Source: Lutraria lutraria
Lineage: Eukaryota > Mollusca > Bivalvia > Venerida > Mactridae
Length of the DNA stretch: 64,000 nucleotides
NCBI GenBank assembly: GCA_964023205.1
Contig: OZ026842.1
Coordinates: 6,424,408-6,488,407, forward strand
Direction of reading: 5' to 3'
Each line of letters begins with the position of its first letter. Position 1 is the first letter of the stretch. Both the position numbers and the translations under genes were made by a program. The notes under the pieces were generated by a model that was not told the origin of the DNA, searched no databases, and was given only the letters and a program-made list of their open reading frames with translations. Shown piece by piece: positions 24,762-36,753 of the stretch.

Positions 24762-26974
24762 TTAAAGGAAGTTAAACCATATTTTGGCTGTTCAGTTAAT
24801 TATGAACAAGTTAGAAATTACAGTTACTGTATTACAATGTCTGTTTCATAAATCACCTTTATACATGAGCAATTGATGATCCAACTATGAAGAAGGAAGT
24901 TATAATAAATAAATCAGATTATCAGATCGGTTATTTGTTAAGATGTTTCTCATGCAGTGTTAGTTCTCACTGTGACAAAATGAAATCAAAGCACTGTCGG
25001 AACTTCCATACGAAGCAAAGTAGAGAACTGTGTACTATTTACACTAACGGACCGAATGTTCATACATATTACAATGCAGGTCATATACATGTATGTGAAG
25101 GACATACGCTAGCGCTTTACTAGTCCCTTAGCTAAAATTTTAAACTGAAAACAAAATATTGGAAAATTTAATGTTCAGTACATTAATTGACGACATTTTA
25201 ATTGCATTAAAAACTCTTTATTGTACACAGACTAGTGAACAACACATAAGTAACAATAAATATCAACATCGATATTTTTGATTTAACACAACAGAAGGTC
25301 ACTCAAATAAAAAAGACCCTGACACAATAGACTAGGGCCTATAGTTTACCCGATGTTGCACAAGATTCAACCTGATCATGTAATTCTAAATAATCTTGCA
25401 TAAAACGAACTCTTTAACTATCACTTTTAAAGGCACACAACCAGTATTTTACGTTCGTATTTAGCGACTCGAATTATTAGTTTAAACATTCGACCTCCGC
25501 TGGTTACCCGACATGAACTCAATGTTTACATTCTATAAATAGCGTTTGCGTCATCAAGCTAACACTACTTGCTGTCAATATCACGGAAATTAATACGATT
25601 AGATGAGCAATATTAAGATACTGTTTAAAAGGCACAAAACACATACATCGATGGTAGATTGTTGCAAATGCATGCATACGCCTGAAGAGATATTACTGAA
25701 CCATCGAACGAAAACCGAAAGTAGAACTACTTTTACGGAAACAGGATATACAAAACGGCCAGTTCTAGGCGCGATATTTTATTGGCTAACAGCGGATACA
25801 CGGTTTTATTCTACGCATCTGAATATCTCATGTATTTGCCGACAAGCACTTATTTAGATACATGACTCTTTCCCTGTAGTTACAATAAAATGATTTGATA
25901 TATGTGTAGATCCGACACTTAATTGAGGAAATATACCAGATACATCTATATAATCACACTATTTAGTTGCGTACTTACATATTTCCGTTATGCGGTCCAA
26001 CTATGATAGATTGCTCACCGATTACATAGATAACTAGTATCTCCAAATTTGCAAACGATTCTGGTATTTATAACAGATCAGATACTTTATTACATAAAAA
26101 TTCAGTCATGGCTCATAGTTTACATATACATATACCAATACACAAATACTTAACATCAACATGGGAATGAACATAAAAACGTGAGTAAGTAAATAGAGGG
26201 TGGGAAAAGCCTAATTACTGAGTAAACTAAATAGTGTGCAAACATATACATACAACAACTTTCCATTTGGACATCTTGTGATAAAATCATACTTTTCATA
26301 AATCAAGAAAATCTATCGACGATCGATATTTCGAGTGCCTTTCATTTCCCGCGAAGACATTTAGAATACATCACATTTCTGGCTTGCAATGAAACTCGCC
26401 ACAATACGGGCGATTTAATAGGAAAAGAAAGTAATGGTTTCCACTTTTTAAATAATCTTTGACTAATCAAACTGGCTTCTGTTGAGCTTTACTTGTCTGT
26501 ATTTAGAATTCATCGGGGTTTTATCAAGGATAAACAAGTAAGAAAAAGAATAGTCGCATTACAAGGACATAACATCAAATTCGATGTATTGTAATGAAGC
26601 ACGGAAATAAAAGAACTATTATCCAACTACTGTAAACATTATGATTGGTACAGAAGAAATATTACCTTTACACGAAGCTGGTGTTTATTTCGAGGTTAGT
26701 TCATTATATCAATATACCCGTGGTGAAGAGTTTGCGATGTTCGCTAGTCACCATTTTCCAATGTTTGACTGTATAAATTTAGCACTACTGATTTATATCC
26801 ATATCATCCATATGGTGTGTTGTGTGGTTGTCATCGTCCGCTTTCAGCCTCTGCCACTGATTAGCTCAGGTGAAGAAGAAGCAAAGTGTGTTAGTCTTTC
26901 CAGCCAGTACACATCCTCTATACAAACAACACCTTTTTATTGCCTCCCAGTGACACACGTCAACTGATCATTTG
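24762..26974. other. Intergenic with one TATA-type sequence, no confirmed gene
   Basis: Weak frames at 24887-25123 (Cys-rich, RCFSCSVSSHC), 25603-25857 and 26641-26967 lack homology or splice support. The TATA-type sequence at 25529-25566 is listed separately. Confidence 0.35.
25529..25566 (+). promoter_or_regulatory. TATA-containing 38-bp sequence, copy A
   Basis: CATTCTATAAATAGCG followed by GCGTCATCAAG and TAACACT, 35 of 38 bases identical to 40108-40145. TATAAATAG is a strong TATA box and the downstream part sits where an initiator would be. An ATG opening an 84-codon frame follows at 25603. A core promoter is the simplest reading, but the downstream gene is unidentified. Confidence 0.35.
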
Positions 26975-28000
26975 CGGCCTCAGGCTGGACTACAGTGGGC
27001 TCGGAGATGGTTTGTCCCCAGACATGCGGCATGTAATGCCCACCGGTGTGTGAACAAGTCCTGGTGTCCATGGACGGGCCCCCAGCTATGGGTAAATAGT
27101 TCCGCTACATTGTGGATACCTCGGGAGAAATAAAGGCTAAGGGAGAAGCCATGACAGAAAACAATAGTGTGCTTCCGGGGAAGGTTTTTTCAGCCAGAAG
27201 CTAAGGGTGGGGTAATCCAAACAGAAAACCTACAGAGCTGATGTCAGCATTACTGGGCCACAGGCGCTCTCTACCAAACCACAGTAATATGGATCTTCGC
27301 CAATCTTCAAGAATGTAGCGCTGTTTCTTTGAAGCCCTCAAGGGAGAGACGCATCGGGCCCTGAGCTTCTGAGGAACCCTCCGAAAGATACTTGAGGCGA
27401 GTTTGGGCCAGGAGATGAGGCAGGTGCTCTACTGACCACACAAACACACGGAAGAACGAAAGCAGCACTTTTCAAAGTCATGCATTGGAATGCAGAAGGG
27501 CTCTCACATAAAAACGTATGAACAGAGCACATCCTGCATGATACATGCATCCAGGTCTGCTACATCCGGGAAACGCACCTTCATGAGGATAAATCCTTCA
27601 AGGTTACCAGTGTTTCTGATGTGACAGGATGGAGGAATATTTACTCTAGTAAGGAACAACATTGGTGTTACAAAAACCCGCAACTACATGGAGGATTCTG
27701 AGAACCAGTAATTGCGTCTTAGCATGAGCGACACACTGTCAATCTCTACTCCTCAAGTGACAAATGTCTGAAGTTAGATACCATTCCAACTGTAGACTTC
27801 AACAGCCATTCTCAAAGCTGGGGATATGATCATATTGACGAACGCGGAGAAGAGGTAGAAACTGACAAGATGAAAATGACCCCATCCTGACAAATGATTT
27901 GACAAACATCATACTTAACACTGCAATGACTGAAGATTCTGATGAATCAAAGATGACTACAATTTCCTGACCAGAGCTAAACAAATGATATTAGTGCAGC
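26975..28000 (+). mobile_element. Decayed LINE: ORF1 end and endonuclease relic
   Basis: Markedly more GC-rich than its surroundings. Frame-shifted remains of an APE-type endonuclease are readable: HWNAEGLSHK near 27483, a CIQ...RETHLHED segment near 27550-27590, and VDFNSHSQSWGYDHIDERG at about 27795-27850, the typical catalytic region (GDFNSH) of non-LTR endonucleases. Upstream fragments (RYIVDTSGEIKAKGEAM near 27105-27155) may be ORF1 or leader. Several stops and indels; inactive. Different family from the GAACA-tailed LINEs. Confidence 0.75.
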
Positions 28001-28779
28001 CAGCTACGCAACAGACATAATAGATTGGATGCACATATCCATTACAAGCTCGAGTTGTCTCAATCTACGTAAGAGTTCTACATCGAAATTCAGGAAAAAA
28101 ATAAATATCGTCATGAGAATTCCTACTCAGTATGTTTGATTAACGAAGACAACCATGTTTATTGTTCGAAAATAATCACCAGTGTATCACATGATATTCG
28201 CCCTTGGTGTATCGGGCCGTATAAAAAGTTGTGAGACTGTATAAACCAGATACGTTACTACTTACCTAAGTAGATTTCACTATATACGAACGACTGCCTT
28301 GTGCAATCATCATTGTACATAAATCAATAACATTTAAGTTATAAGATTGCAGGACGAATTCTGTATTGATATCGTCGTTATAAACTAAAATCATTAAAGT
28401 CGATCTTGATATAAATATTGAAGTGTTTGCACAATATCTATACACACTAGCTATAATCTTAAATTAACTGATACTTTTTTAATTAGCAGGCTTTAATTAT
28501 AATATACTATATATATCTTATATGTACGCGGTTCGATATTATTGCGAATAAGATACTAACTTGGTAACGTATCTGGATATCAACTGACGTCAAAAGAAGT
28601 GGTGACTAGAAATTCTGTTTACAGAAATATATCATATTAGTACATATGAATGATATGATGTCACATTTCGGAGTGCGGTCATGTCCTCTGTACAATGAAG
28701 ACGCCCTTGAAGGATGTTGAGTTATTGATATGCTTCTTCAACTTAAATACAAAGCTCGCTATTATCTGCTTCTTTTTTT
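28001..28779. other. Intergenic, no gene seen
   Basis: AT-rich, no exon recognised. Confidence 0.4.
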
Positions 28780-29080
28780 TGTCCCATTGCCAACCCCATG
28801 ACATGTACTTATGTCGCTGGCCTTGAATTCTATGGGGTCTTCGCCATCTGCAGAACCCAGAATCGCCATATGGTTTAATAGTTCAATGATCCGCACATTC
28901 TCCCTGTGTTAATACTTGTCGTATTCGCATCCGTTGACTCTGACGTTGGCTTTAATTTGTTCGACACTTTCTTTTGAAGCACATCTATCAAAGCTAAGCT
29001 GTAACCTCTCGAATTTCAAGTGATTCGACTACGGCCCCCGCGACAGCTTTTAAGTCATCTTTCGACTATTTACTGACCCC
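28780..29080 (-). pseudogene. Unidentified coding relic
   Basis: On the minus strand about 83 codons read as ordinary protein (FERLQLSFDRCASKESVEQI, then KANVRVNGCEYDKY, a TAA stop, then HRENVRIIELLNHMAILGSA and DGEDPIEFKASD). A preceding piece (KDDLKAVAGAVVESLE) is in another frame, so there is one frameshift and one stop. Composition and codon use stand out from the AT-rich flanks, suggesting a former gene or retrocopy. I do not recognise the family. A short A-run follows the 3' side, weakly favouring a processed copy. Confidence 0.4.
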
Positions 29081-29616
29081 CTTTTTCCACACTGGCTATA
29101 GATTACTTACACCGAGTACGATTTTTTTTCAGGCGCGAAACCCGTTCACAGAATGATAATAATACGTCAGAATTTATACATAAATGTATATTGTTTCTGT
29201 AAGCAATTTGTGCAATGTACGGCTATGGTATTGTTTCTTTATTTGAAATACTTTAGTTAATAGTTTTCTTCAGAAATGTTGAGACTTGCATATCCGAAAT
29301 TAACTGGTACTATTGATATTACTAATATCTGACACAGGTCATCTCCCTTGTATTCCATCATTTAGAGACGTATCATATGTTGGTATCTTGTAGATGAATT
29401 TGCCAGTGAACAAATCATTTTGCTAATATTCGAATCAACTACACAACATTCCCATGTAATATATGTCCAATGAGATAGTCCACATAAAGTGTCGCACGAA
29501 GATTGTGATCAGGTCAACGGCTAAGTTCAATTACGCAAACCTACTCAACATTAAACCATTGTCGTCATTTCTAGACACGATAAGACTTAAAACATTCAAG
29601 TAAAAAGGAAATAATC

Positions 29617-31117
29617 ATGAAGACTGGTAAGTTTTGTTTTTAACAAAATGTTTGGGTGTTTCATATAAATAGATGCATTGCATCTACAATGCACAACAGC
29701 TTTCAAATATGCTCGCATACGCCATGATATAGTAATATAGACTCGGTTTCTTCTTCTGTGGTCAGCGCTATATTTTCGGTCACCACGTTTTTTTTGTTGT
29801 TGTTATTTTAGTGTTTAAAGATACATGTTAATAAATGAACTATTAAAATTATAAATGCCAGTTACACTCCCCATTCCAGGAGCTAAGGCCAATATGCTCT
29901 TTTCTCTTGATGATGTTTTGTTATTTCACGTATATTTTAGAAATGGGCATATTTCTGATTATTTGTCTTATATTTATGGTAACGGCGAGCACAGTACAAC
30001 GCAAAACGTCTGAAAAAGGTGAGTGTATTTTTTCATCATTTTCGTAATGAGCTCTATTTCCTTTGAAACATTTAGAATAATGTAGGTTTAATGTTGAACT
30101 TGTCTTAATATCCTTAGCCTACCAATGAACAAGTTTTTTTTATTAAATCATTTTGGACAACTTAATGATGCATGATGATGTTCCTATCGTAAACTTGTCA
30201 TACGGTTACATTCACGTCTCAGTATCGGTTGTATTGCTTGCAGCACTGAATTCAATTATGATCTTTCGGCCTTACGATATCAGAGTTCATTATTCCTTGC
30301 ACAACCATAAATATGTATACAGCGCAAGGTAAATATCAAACAATAGGAGTAGGTAATCCGAGTCTAACAAGATGTTTGAATTTGGTATTCATATTAATCG
30401 CAGAGTTTCAACTATCATTCGTCTCGAGACCAATTGTCAGAAAAAGTGAAAACAAAACTGTCTAAGCACGTCCCTTAAAAATTACTGCAAGCGAAATTCT
30501 TTATATCGTCCTGACGTCACAACGCTTTAAAAATCAGATAAAAAATGCCGTACTGCCATCGGATCTAGTCACTATGTGGGTTTCTCGGGTACCACCTGTA
30601 TGTTGGCGTTCCACTGACGCTTACCACGTATGTTTCAAGTACTTTATGGTCGGTAGAAGACAAAGTGACGCCAGTAACCTCACTGATTTATGTGTTCATT
30701 TCTAGAGAAACCAATACAGTACTTTGTACGAAAATTAAAACGTGGCATGGATATGCGTTATCAAGCTGTGTAAGATATTTACGGTTGTCCCCGCGAGATG
30801 TTTGAAAAAAAATCAAATACATTTGAAACGACAAAATTTACCTCAGCAATAGTAACTGAAACTTATATGAAATTCCTCACGATCCTTATGGCGACCCCTT
30901 TTTGTTTATATACTCATAAACAAACATAGTCCAGTAAGGATTCTGATAACATACGTTTTATCGAAAAGGATTAATGAAAATAATTACAATTTTAGATGCA
31001 TTGTCCGCAATTGTTGAGAGACATTTGAACATACGAACGGCATCAACAACAAATAAACCTACGGACATGCAGAATGACTTACTACATAATCTTTATCTGT
31101 ACTGGAAAGGAAAATAA
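29617..31117 (+). CDS. Small secreted peptide precursor, 69 aa (3 exons)
   Basis: Exons 29617-29626 (ATGAAGACTG then GTAAGT-type donor), 29941-30018 and 30996-31117; both junctions are phase 1 with good GT-AG sites. The sum is 210 nt, or 69 residues plus stop. The start MKTEMGIFLIICLIFMVTAS is a textbook signal peptide. The mature part has a dibasic Arg-Lys at 24-25, no cysteine, an amphipathic middle (DALSAIVERHL), and the end NLYLYWKGK. The closing Gly-Lys is what a peptide amidated after removal of the basic residue would need. This makes it a candidate peptide hormone or effector of about 42 residues. AATAAA overlaps the stop at 31113-31118. No named family is claimed. It lies between two TNF-like genes on the opposite strand. 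Confidence 0.6.
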
Positions 31118-31307
31118 ACCACTCTGATGTGTTAGAACGTGTTTGTGGTATTTTTGATGAATTTGTCAAATTGAATTTAAGATTGTTAGCGTAATTTTGC
31201 AATTGACAAAACATTTATATTGGTTTTGTGCTATTCATGAATACCTGTCTCAAATGTATTTGTTTTCGTAACCAAAAGGTGACTTTAACCTTGCTTTGTA
31301 ATGGGAG

Positions 31308-31500
31308 TACAGAACAGAACAGAACAGAACATATCTTTATTTAGACAAGTACAAATAGTACATAGTCACAATGTATGCATAAATACAAATATAATAATAT
31401 TCACGTGAAACAAAAGGGAAAAAGAAAATGTCAATATGACATACAATATTGCTTATAATAATACAACATAATTACATATTTTTAAAGGTGTAACATACTT
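31308..31500 (-). mobile_element. LINE 3'-end fragment with GAACA tail
   Basis: Four or more AGAAC units (31310-31330) precede ATATCTTTATTT, the complement of the AAATAAAGATAT 3' end of the LINE at 58.7-60.2 kb. Only the 3' UTR is recognisable; the inner edge is approximate. Confidence 0.65.
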
Positions 31501-32400
31501 TAGACAAATAAGTACGCGATGCATACAATAACATGAATAATAGATTATAAAAGTTGATTACCACATTTTTTATTTTTAAAAGCATATACTTGGTTCTTAT
31601 GAGAAAGGTTTACAACAGAGATATATGGACAAATGATACAAAAATGCTGTCCAACTACCATCAAGAATATTTATTGAACATGGCATTTATTGCAAAATCT
31701 GCTGAATATTGCAATGAATATATCCCGGCACTTTGTTAGCCCGTAACAGTTACCTTACCAAATAAGGAAAAACATATCACCTAGCATGATAATAAGTATA
31801 AAACCCATGACGTAGTCAAGCTATTCCTATGAATCTATGTTATAGGTAACTGCACAAAGTTATACAGTAGCATTCAGTACAAGGACAAGTTGCAACTTAA
31901 TGAATCACAAAATACATAGGTATGTCTAGAGTCTGGTCATTTGAATCAGATAAAAAATATTACCCAAAACATACTTCAGAATAAACGGAAACCCGGCGTT
32001 TAATCTCATAACGGTAATTTTCAAGTTAAGTCGTCAAAAGTTTTATCATCATTAAGAGCAGTAAATGTTACTCTTATTGCACTCACATTAGCCTCGCGTA
32101 CATTTTGAAATTATGCAAAATGTATTTGAATTTGAAGCACACACGACTTTAATGAAAGCACCTATAGTACCCCTGAAGAAACTAAAAAATATCACATCTT
32201 TTAGTAAATATGATTTAACCTACTGAAAATAAGAATATTGTCACTTCAAAAACGTCATATAAAACAAATCCTCGTAAAAGCTCAGACACAAATAAATTGA
32301 ATACCATCTTCTGAAAATCATGTACATCAAATGAATAATATTTGTCTGTACAACATACAAAAAAAAGACTACCAATTTAGTTAGAGGATAAGATGGCGGG
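31501..32400. other. Intergenic, 3' of TNF-like gene 2
   Basis: AT-rich, no exon recognised; likely includes the ligand's 3' UTR at its right edge. Confidence 0.35.
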
Positions 32401-33254
32401 TTATACTTTAAACACATGAAAGTAATTACTGTGCGGGTATGTGTCAGTATCATGGGCACAGTTTCCTGGAGATGTTGCAACATAAAGTTGATCTCCTTCA
32501 TTCAAAAGGAACACCGCCCCCGTAGAGCTTGTAACGGTTGTCACATTACCATAAATGCTTATGATTGGCTTGGAGTTCTTCAGAACGTATGTTGGTGAAG
32601 GTTTCGTCATATAAATGAAATGATCGAAGATCGTGACATCAAATGAAGGCTTGCACTGCATCTGAACCTGTGACCCCACGAAATAATACCCATCATGTTT
32701 TACCGTTATCGTACCATTCAGTGTAGAATAACTTATATCTTTACCGCGGGTCACATTCTGTATAGTCCACATCGTTTTCTTAATCGTAGCTAAAATGAAT
32801 AATTAATTTATTAATTAAGTCTGAATATCTAATGCAAATAAAGAATTTACAATCATTTTTTTGTTGTGATGTATAGAGTCAAACCTGTTTTTGGCGACCG
32901 CCTCGGAAATCCTTTGAATAAAGGTAAATCTTTTCAAAACATTTAATAAATATTTAGAACAAAATACTCTCCTAATCACGACCACCTGTCAATAAAGGCC
33001 ACTTTGTATCATTCCCAAAGAGTGGCCTTAGTTCACAGGTTTGACTGTATTCTGTATCGAGATACATGAAACAAGTATATTGTAATGAGGAATAAAAGAT
33101 AAAAGCATGATATGATCTTTAACTGGTGAAGCCAGTTTAAAACACGTACCAGTGTCTTTATCTTCGACATATGGACCTATCATCTTAATTGTAGGCAGTT
33201 CATCATTTGCTGGTGTGCACTTTTTAGGAATAAGTTCATGATAGAACTTGTATT
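32401..33254 (-). CDS. TNF-superfamily ligand 2, C-terminal two exons (partial)
   Basis: Minus-strand exons 33254-33150 (phase 1 in, phase 1 out) and 32789-32401 encode about 164 residues of a TNF homology domain. The first exon gives LPTIKMIGPYVEDKDT, parallel to PWIKLMDP in gene 1. The second gives TMWTIQNVTRG, then KHDGYYFVGSQVQMQC, SSTGAVFLLNEGDQLYVATS and the closing NYFHVFKV. Strand order, exon boundary position and the SxGAVFxL...VATS block match gene 1 at 17.2 kb, so these are paralogues by old duplication. The 5' exons (cytoplasmic tail, membrane segment) were not found between 33.3 and 37 kb; a TIR element occupies much of that stretch. A MITE lies in the intron. Confidence 0.7.
32874..33049. 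mobile_element. Short MITE in TNF-like gene 2 intron
   Basis: AGTCAAACCTG at the left and its complement CAGGTTTGACT at the right, flanked by TA, bound about 175 bp. The interior also pairs in part (GGCCACTTT and AGTGGCC). Confidence 0.65.
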
Positions 33255-33796
33255 CTGTGAATAAAATGTGTAATAGATTTTATCAACACCAATTATAATC
33301 TCATTTTGCATTTGATTCAATGCAGTACAATTACAAAGAAAAACATTTTAATATAATAGTGATAAATTAGCTTTAATTCAGTCTTGAGTTTAATGTCGCT
33401 CGAACAGACACGGTCATTTGGCGACTTTTACAGGTTTATCAGCGGAAGAAGACCCCGTCATACATATAGGAAGAGCCATCGACTTTACATATTAAACTAG
33501 CTGGACAGGTTCCATGCATATGAAAGTTAAGCCCTGTTGGATTTGATTTCACAGCGCTGAGTGATGGATATTACAAGTCAGGGACCAGACTCAACCACAG
33601 AGGCTCCTACCGTGTCCTACAGAGAAGTCGATAAAGATAACTTTTTACTCAAATAGAAATTCAACATCAGATTGCATTACGTTAACATAAGTCAATATGT
33701 ACGAGGCGTGTCCAAGAATTTACGTGGACTTTTGCTCTATTTTATTCATATTTTAATAAAAATGGATGAAAATGTGCAGAAACGAAGTCATTTCTA
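33255..33796. other. Upstream of the known TNF-like 2 exons, no exon seen
   Basis: Searched on the minus strand for a membrane-anchor exon ending in phase 1; none found. Confidence 0.4.
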
Positions 33797-35260
33797 AGGC
33801 CTAAAAAAAAATTACTTGTTTCCGCTAGCCCGACCGTCCCTATTTTTTTGCTGCCGACCCTAAACTTTTTTTTGACCTATCAAAAAAAAAATTTGAAAAT
33901 CGGTCCCTTTTCGTCCATTTTTTTACGTATCCGAATTCAGTTACTGTCCGAAATAGGTACACTTAAATGACCAAAAAACACTGCACATATCAATTTCGCA
34001 GAATGCTTTTAATGAGAACTGATCTGGTCTGCAATTTTAATTGACCAAAGTCATGATTCATAATTCCAGATGGCAATTTGGTTACATCTTCGTGAGTATA
34101 CTTCGTTTCTGAAGCGTCCGTGGAATTGAATAAAGTTTATACCGCATTTTCCGAAAATTGTAAACATTTTCATGAATAATCACATTTTGATAGTATTTAT
34201 TGAATTTTTACAACAGTATCATATTGCATTAAGCATTATGACCAACAGAATAACAAGGACTCGTGAATTTTCAAGAATAGTCATTATTAGACATTACATT
34301 CATAGTAATGTGGTGTACGATTTTCGGGGGTCAAATTTCGGATACCATAGTGAAACTATACATCATCTTACATGATTGTATGTGCATTTAATGAAAATCT
34401 TTTCTAATTGTGTTGTCTTATCTTTGACCCTTAATCATGTGACACATACACTGGATGAATTCTCCATTTTTTTCAGGACTCGGTGTAAATTTTATGATAA
34501 TCATTATTCAGCTAAGTTCATAAAACATCTTCCATTACAATTTGTTAATATTGCAGCAATAAGATACAGTCTTGGCTTAACATGTATGTGACCAAAAAAG
34601 TCACTTCCCTGCCAAACAACACATCTAGCAAATAATTGAATGTAGTAATATATTAATATGCTTTTGGGTGTAGATTTGCGTCTTAGTCAAAATTCAAGCC
34701 TAAATAGATTCAAATCAGTTTTCATACTAAATCATTTTGACCACATCTAGACTATATTACATAAACATTAGATTATATAGTACAGAGGTTAAGTCGACAT
34801 TCAGAATTTGGATTAATTGATATTGTTGTGGACAACCTAGATTTTCCTGTCTACTTGTCCGGCGATGAGTTGGTACTTGGAATGTTGTTCAATTTTCGCT
34901 TTTGTGCAGGCTGACACAAGAAAGCTCTCCTAGATTGTCGAAAAATGTCTTTCCTATGCTATCTTGAGAGCACTAGGAATAAATGAGAGGAACAGTTTAC
35001 TTTGTTAATTGTTATATAATGTTTGTAATAGTCTCACTGCTATAGAAATAGATCATTTTAGTTCAGGGTAGTGAAATTGGAAACATTTGGAAAGCATCCC
35101 ATATTAATTAATTGTAATACGACAGATAGACAAAACTTTTTCCAAATATTTCTATTCGTGTTTCCAAAAAAAAAAAAGAGAAAAACATTTTTAATGCCTA
35201 CCTACCTACCCTATTTTTTCTGGTCCGCTTGCGGAAACAAGTAATTTTTTTTTAGGCCTA
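33797..35260. mobile_element. TIR element, about 1.46 kb
   Basis: The ends AGGCCTAAAAAAAAATTACT and TTGTTTCCGC match inversely the right end (GCGGAAACAAGTAATTTTTT then TTTAGGCCT). Imperfect pairing continues inward (CGACCGTCCCTATTTTTT against CCTACCCTATTTTTTC). No transposase frame; open frames at 34172-34591 are accidental. No certain target-site duplication. Confidence 0.75.
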
Positions 35261-35992
35261 ATGTGCTTTGTTTGATATAATTAATTTATAATAAATGAAA
35301 TTTAAGCATATACATATAGGGCTGTGTATCACGAATCTGGATGAATACTGTCATCATACTGTCGATCCAAAGCCTGAAATAATTAGAACATACAACGAAT
35401 TAACATTTCTTGTCAATCACCAATAACTTGTCTTTCATAATAATTGTATTTAATGTTTAAACTATAGAGTCTATCACCAATAACAAATCTTTTTTTTTCG
35501 GTAACCATAGGTTACCCATTTATTTACAAAGTCTTACAAAGATATAGAACAAAACATTTCATGTAGTATATACAATGTACATATTGCGATGTTTTCTATA
35601 GACTTCTGATTCTAGCATATTAAGATTGGGGGGGGGGGGGGGGGGTAACAATGGGGGGGGGGTAATAGTGTATCTGTTGTTGCTCACCTGAGAAAGTTCA
35701 TTTTTAAAAAAAAATAGACAGCATTAATTTGTACTCAGGAGAGCTCAGAGTTTAGAAACTAAAAGAGTGTATGGGGTCAGGGGATAAGGGGTAAATTTAA
35801 AATAAAAGGTCAAAGAAGCTAAACTACTAAGGTTCTCGTTTAAGGATGATATTTTAAATAAATAAATTGAGAATATACTGTTTCTGTTGGCGGAATCTTT
35901 ACGGCCCCGCTGAACGTCCCTATGTATGCAACTGTCAAGTACTAACTTTTTACAATGAAAGAGTAGGTTCATTTTACTCTTTTCTAAGTCAA
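35261..35992. other. Intergenic with poly-G tracts
   Basis: No exon; contains the guanine runs listed separately. Confidence 0.4.
35628..35662 (+). repeat. Two long G runs (18 and 10 G)
   Basis: G18 at 35628-35645 and G10 at 35653-35662, separated by TAACAAT. Capable of a G-quadruplex; also a place where assembly or sequencing length errors are likely. Confidence 0.85.
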
Positions 35993-36753
35993 CTACTCTG
36001 GAATCACTAAAGTAATGAACTTTTCCCATGCTTTTTCAAATTTATCAAACTTAAAATAATGTTTACACGTGTGTTCTTCAATTTTATAATTGGCACAAAC
36101 TTGCTGTTTAAAAGTTACAAGTTCCAGGCCTTAACTGTTTCAATCTACAACAATATATATAATATTTACCAAATAGTAGAATTTTGTTTATAACATCATC
36201 AAGATGAGTATTACCAAATAATATATCAGACATGCTCCAGCTTTGAAAATTCAAGTTACACCTGTCTCTTATATAGGATTGTAGCTGTTGCCAAAATTGT
36301 TTTGTTTGTTCACATTTAAAAAATAAGTGGGACAGGGCTTCTGTCTCCTTATGACAAAAAGAACAGTAATCTTCATGTATAATATTCATTTTCTTAAGCA
36401 AATGGTTTGTTGCAAGAATTCTATGGTTTATTCTGTATTGTAACCATAATAGTTTTTGGTCGTTTGTATATTTATAAGCGATATCGTAGATTGATTTATT
36501 TAAAAAAAAACAGTTTCTATTGTGTCTCTTATTTCCATTTCTGTAGGGAGTTTGGATACTGACATTTTCTTTGCATTTCTTTATAAATTGAACGACAGCC
36601 TTTATTATCCTTATTTATTATCAGTAGTGTAAGAGGGATAGTCACATTGTATTTAATTTGTTTTGGTAGATCTAGAACATTTTCTCTTTCCAAAAACTTT
36701 CTAACTGATGCTAAAAATCCTCTGACAATAACAAATCTTAATACTTGATGCAT
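35993..36753 (-). mobile_element. LINE remnant, L1/Tx1-like RT C-terminus
   Basis: Minus-strand fragments in shifting frames: ENVLDLPKQIKYNVTIPL near 36690; DKNQKLLWLQYRINHRILAT-type segment (reads YTNDQKLLWLQYRINHRILA) at about 36410-36470; the zinc-knuckle block CSFCHKETEALSHLFFKCEQ at about 36310-36370; and the tail FEKAWEKFITLVIPE to the stop at 35993. The Cys-x2-Cys...His...Cys spacing followed by KQFW is typical of L1/Tx1-type elements. At least two frameshifts; inactive. Not the same family as the GAACA-tailed LINEs. Confidence 0.8.

Noticed and set aside
24887..25123. Cys-rich frame (RCFSCSVSSHC...) reminiscent of a Ly6/uPAR domain
   Set aside because: Cysteine spacing is only loosely similar, there is no signal peptide and no splice partner. 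Kept as intergenic.
25603..25857. 84-codon frame downstream of the TATA-type sequence
   Set aside because: Composition gives no domain or signal peptide; the ATG following the TATA-like box is the only support.
26641..26967. 108-codon frame with a hydrophobic centre
   Set aside because: A possible donor at about 26695 and low-complexity remainder; runs into the LINE relic. No homology recognised.
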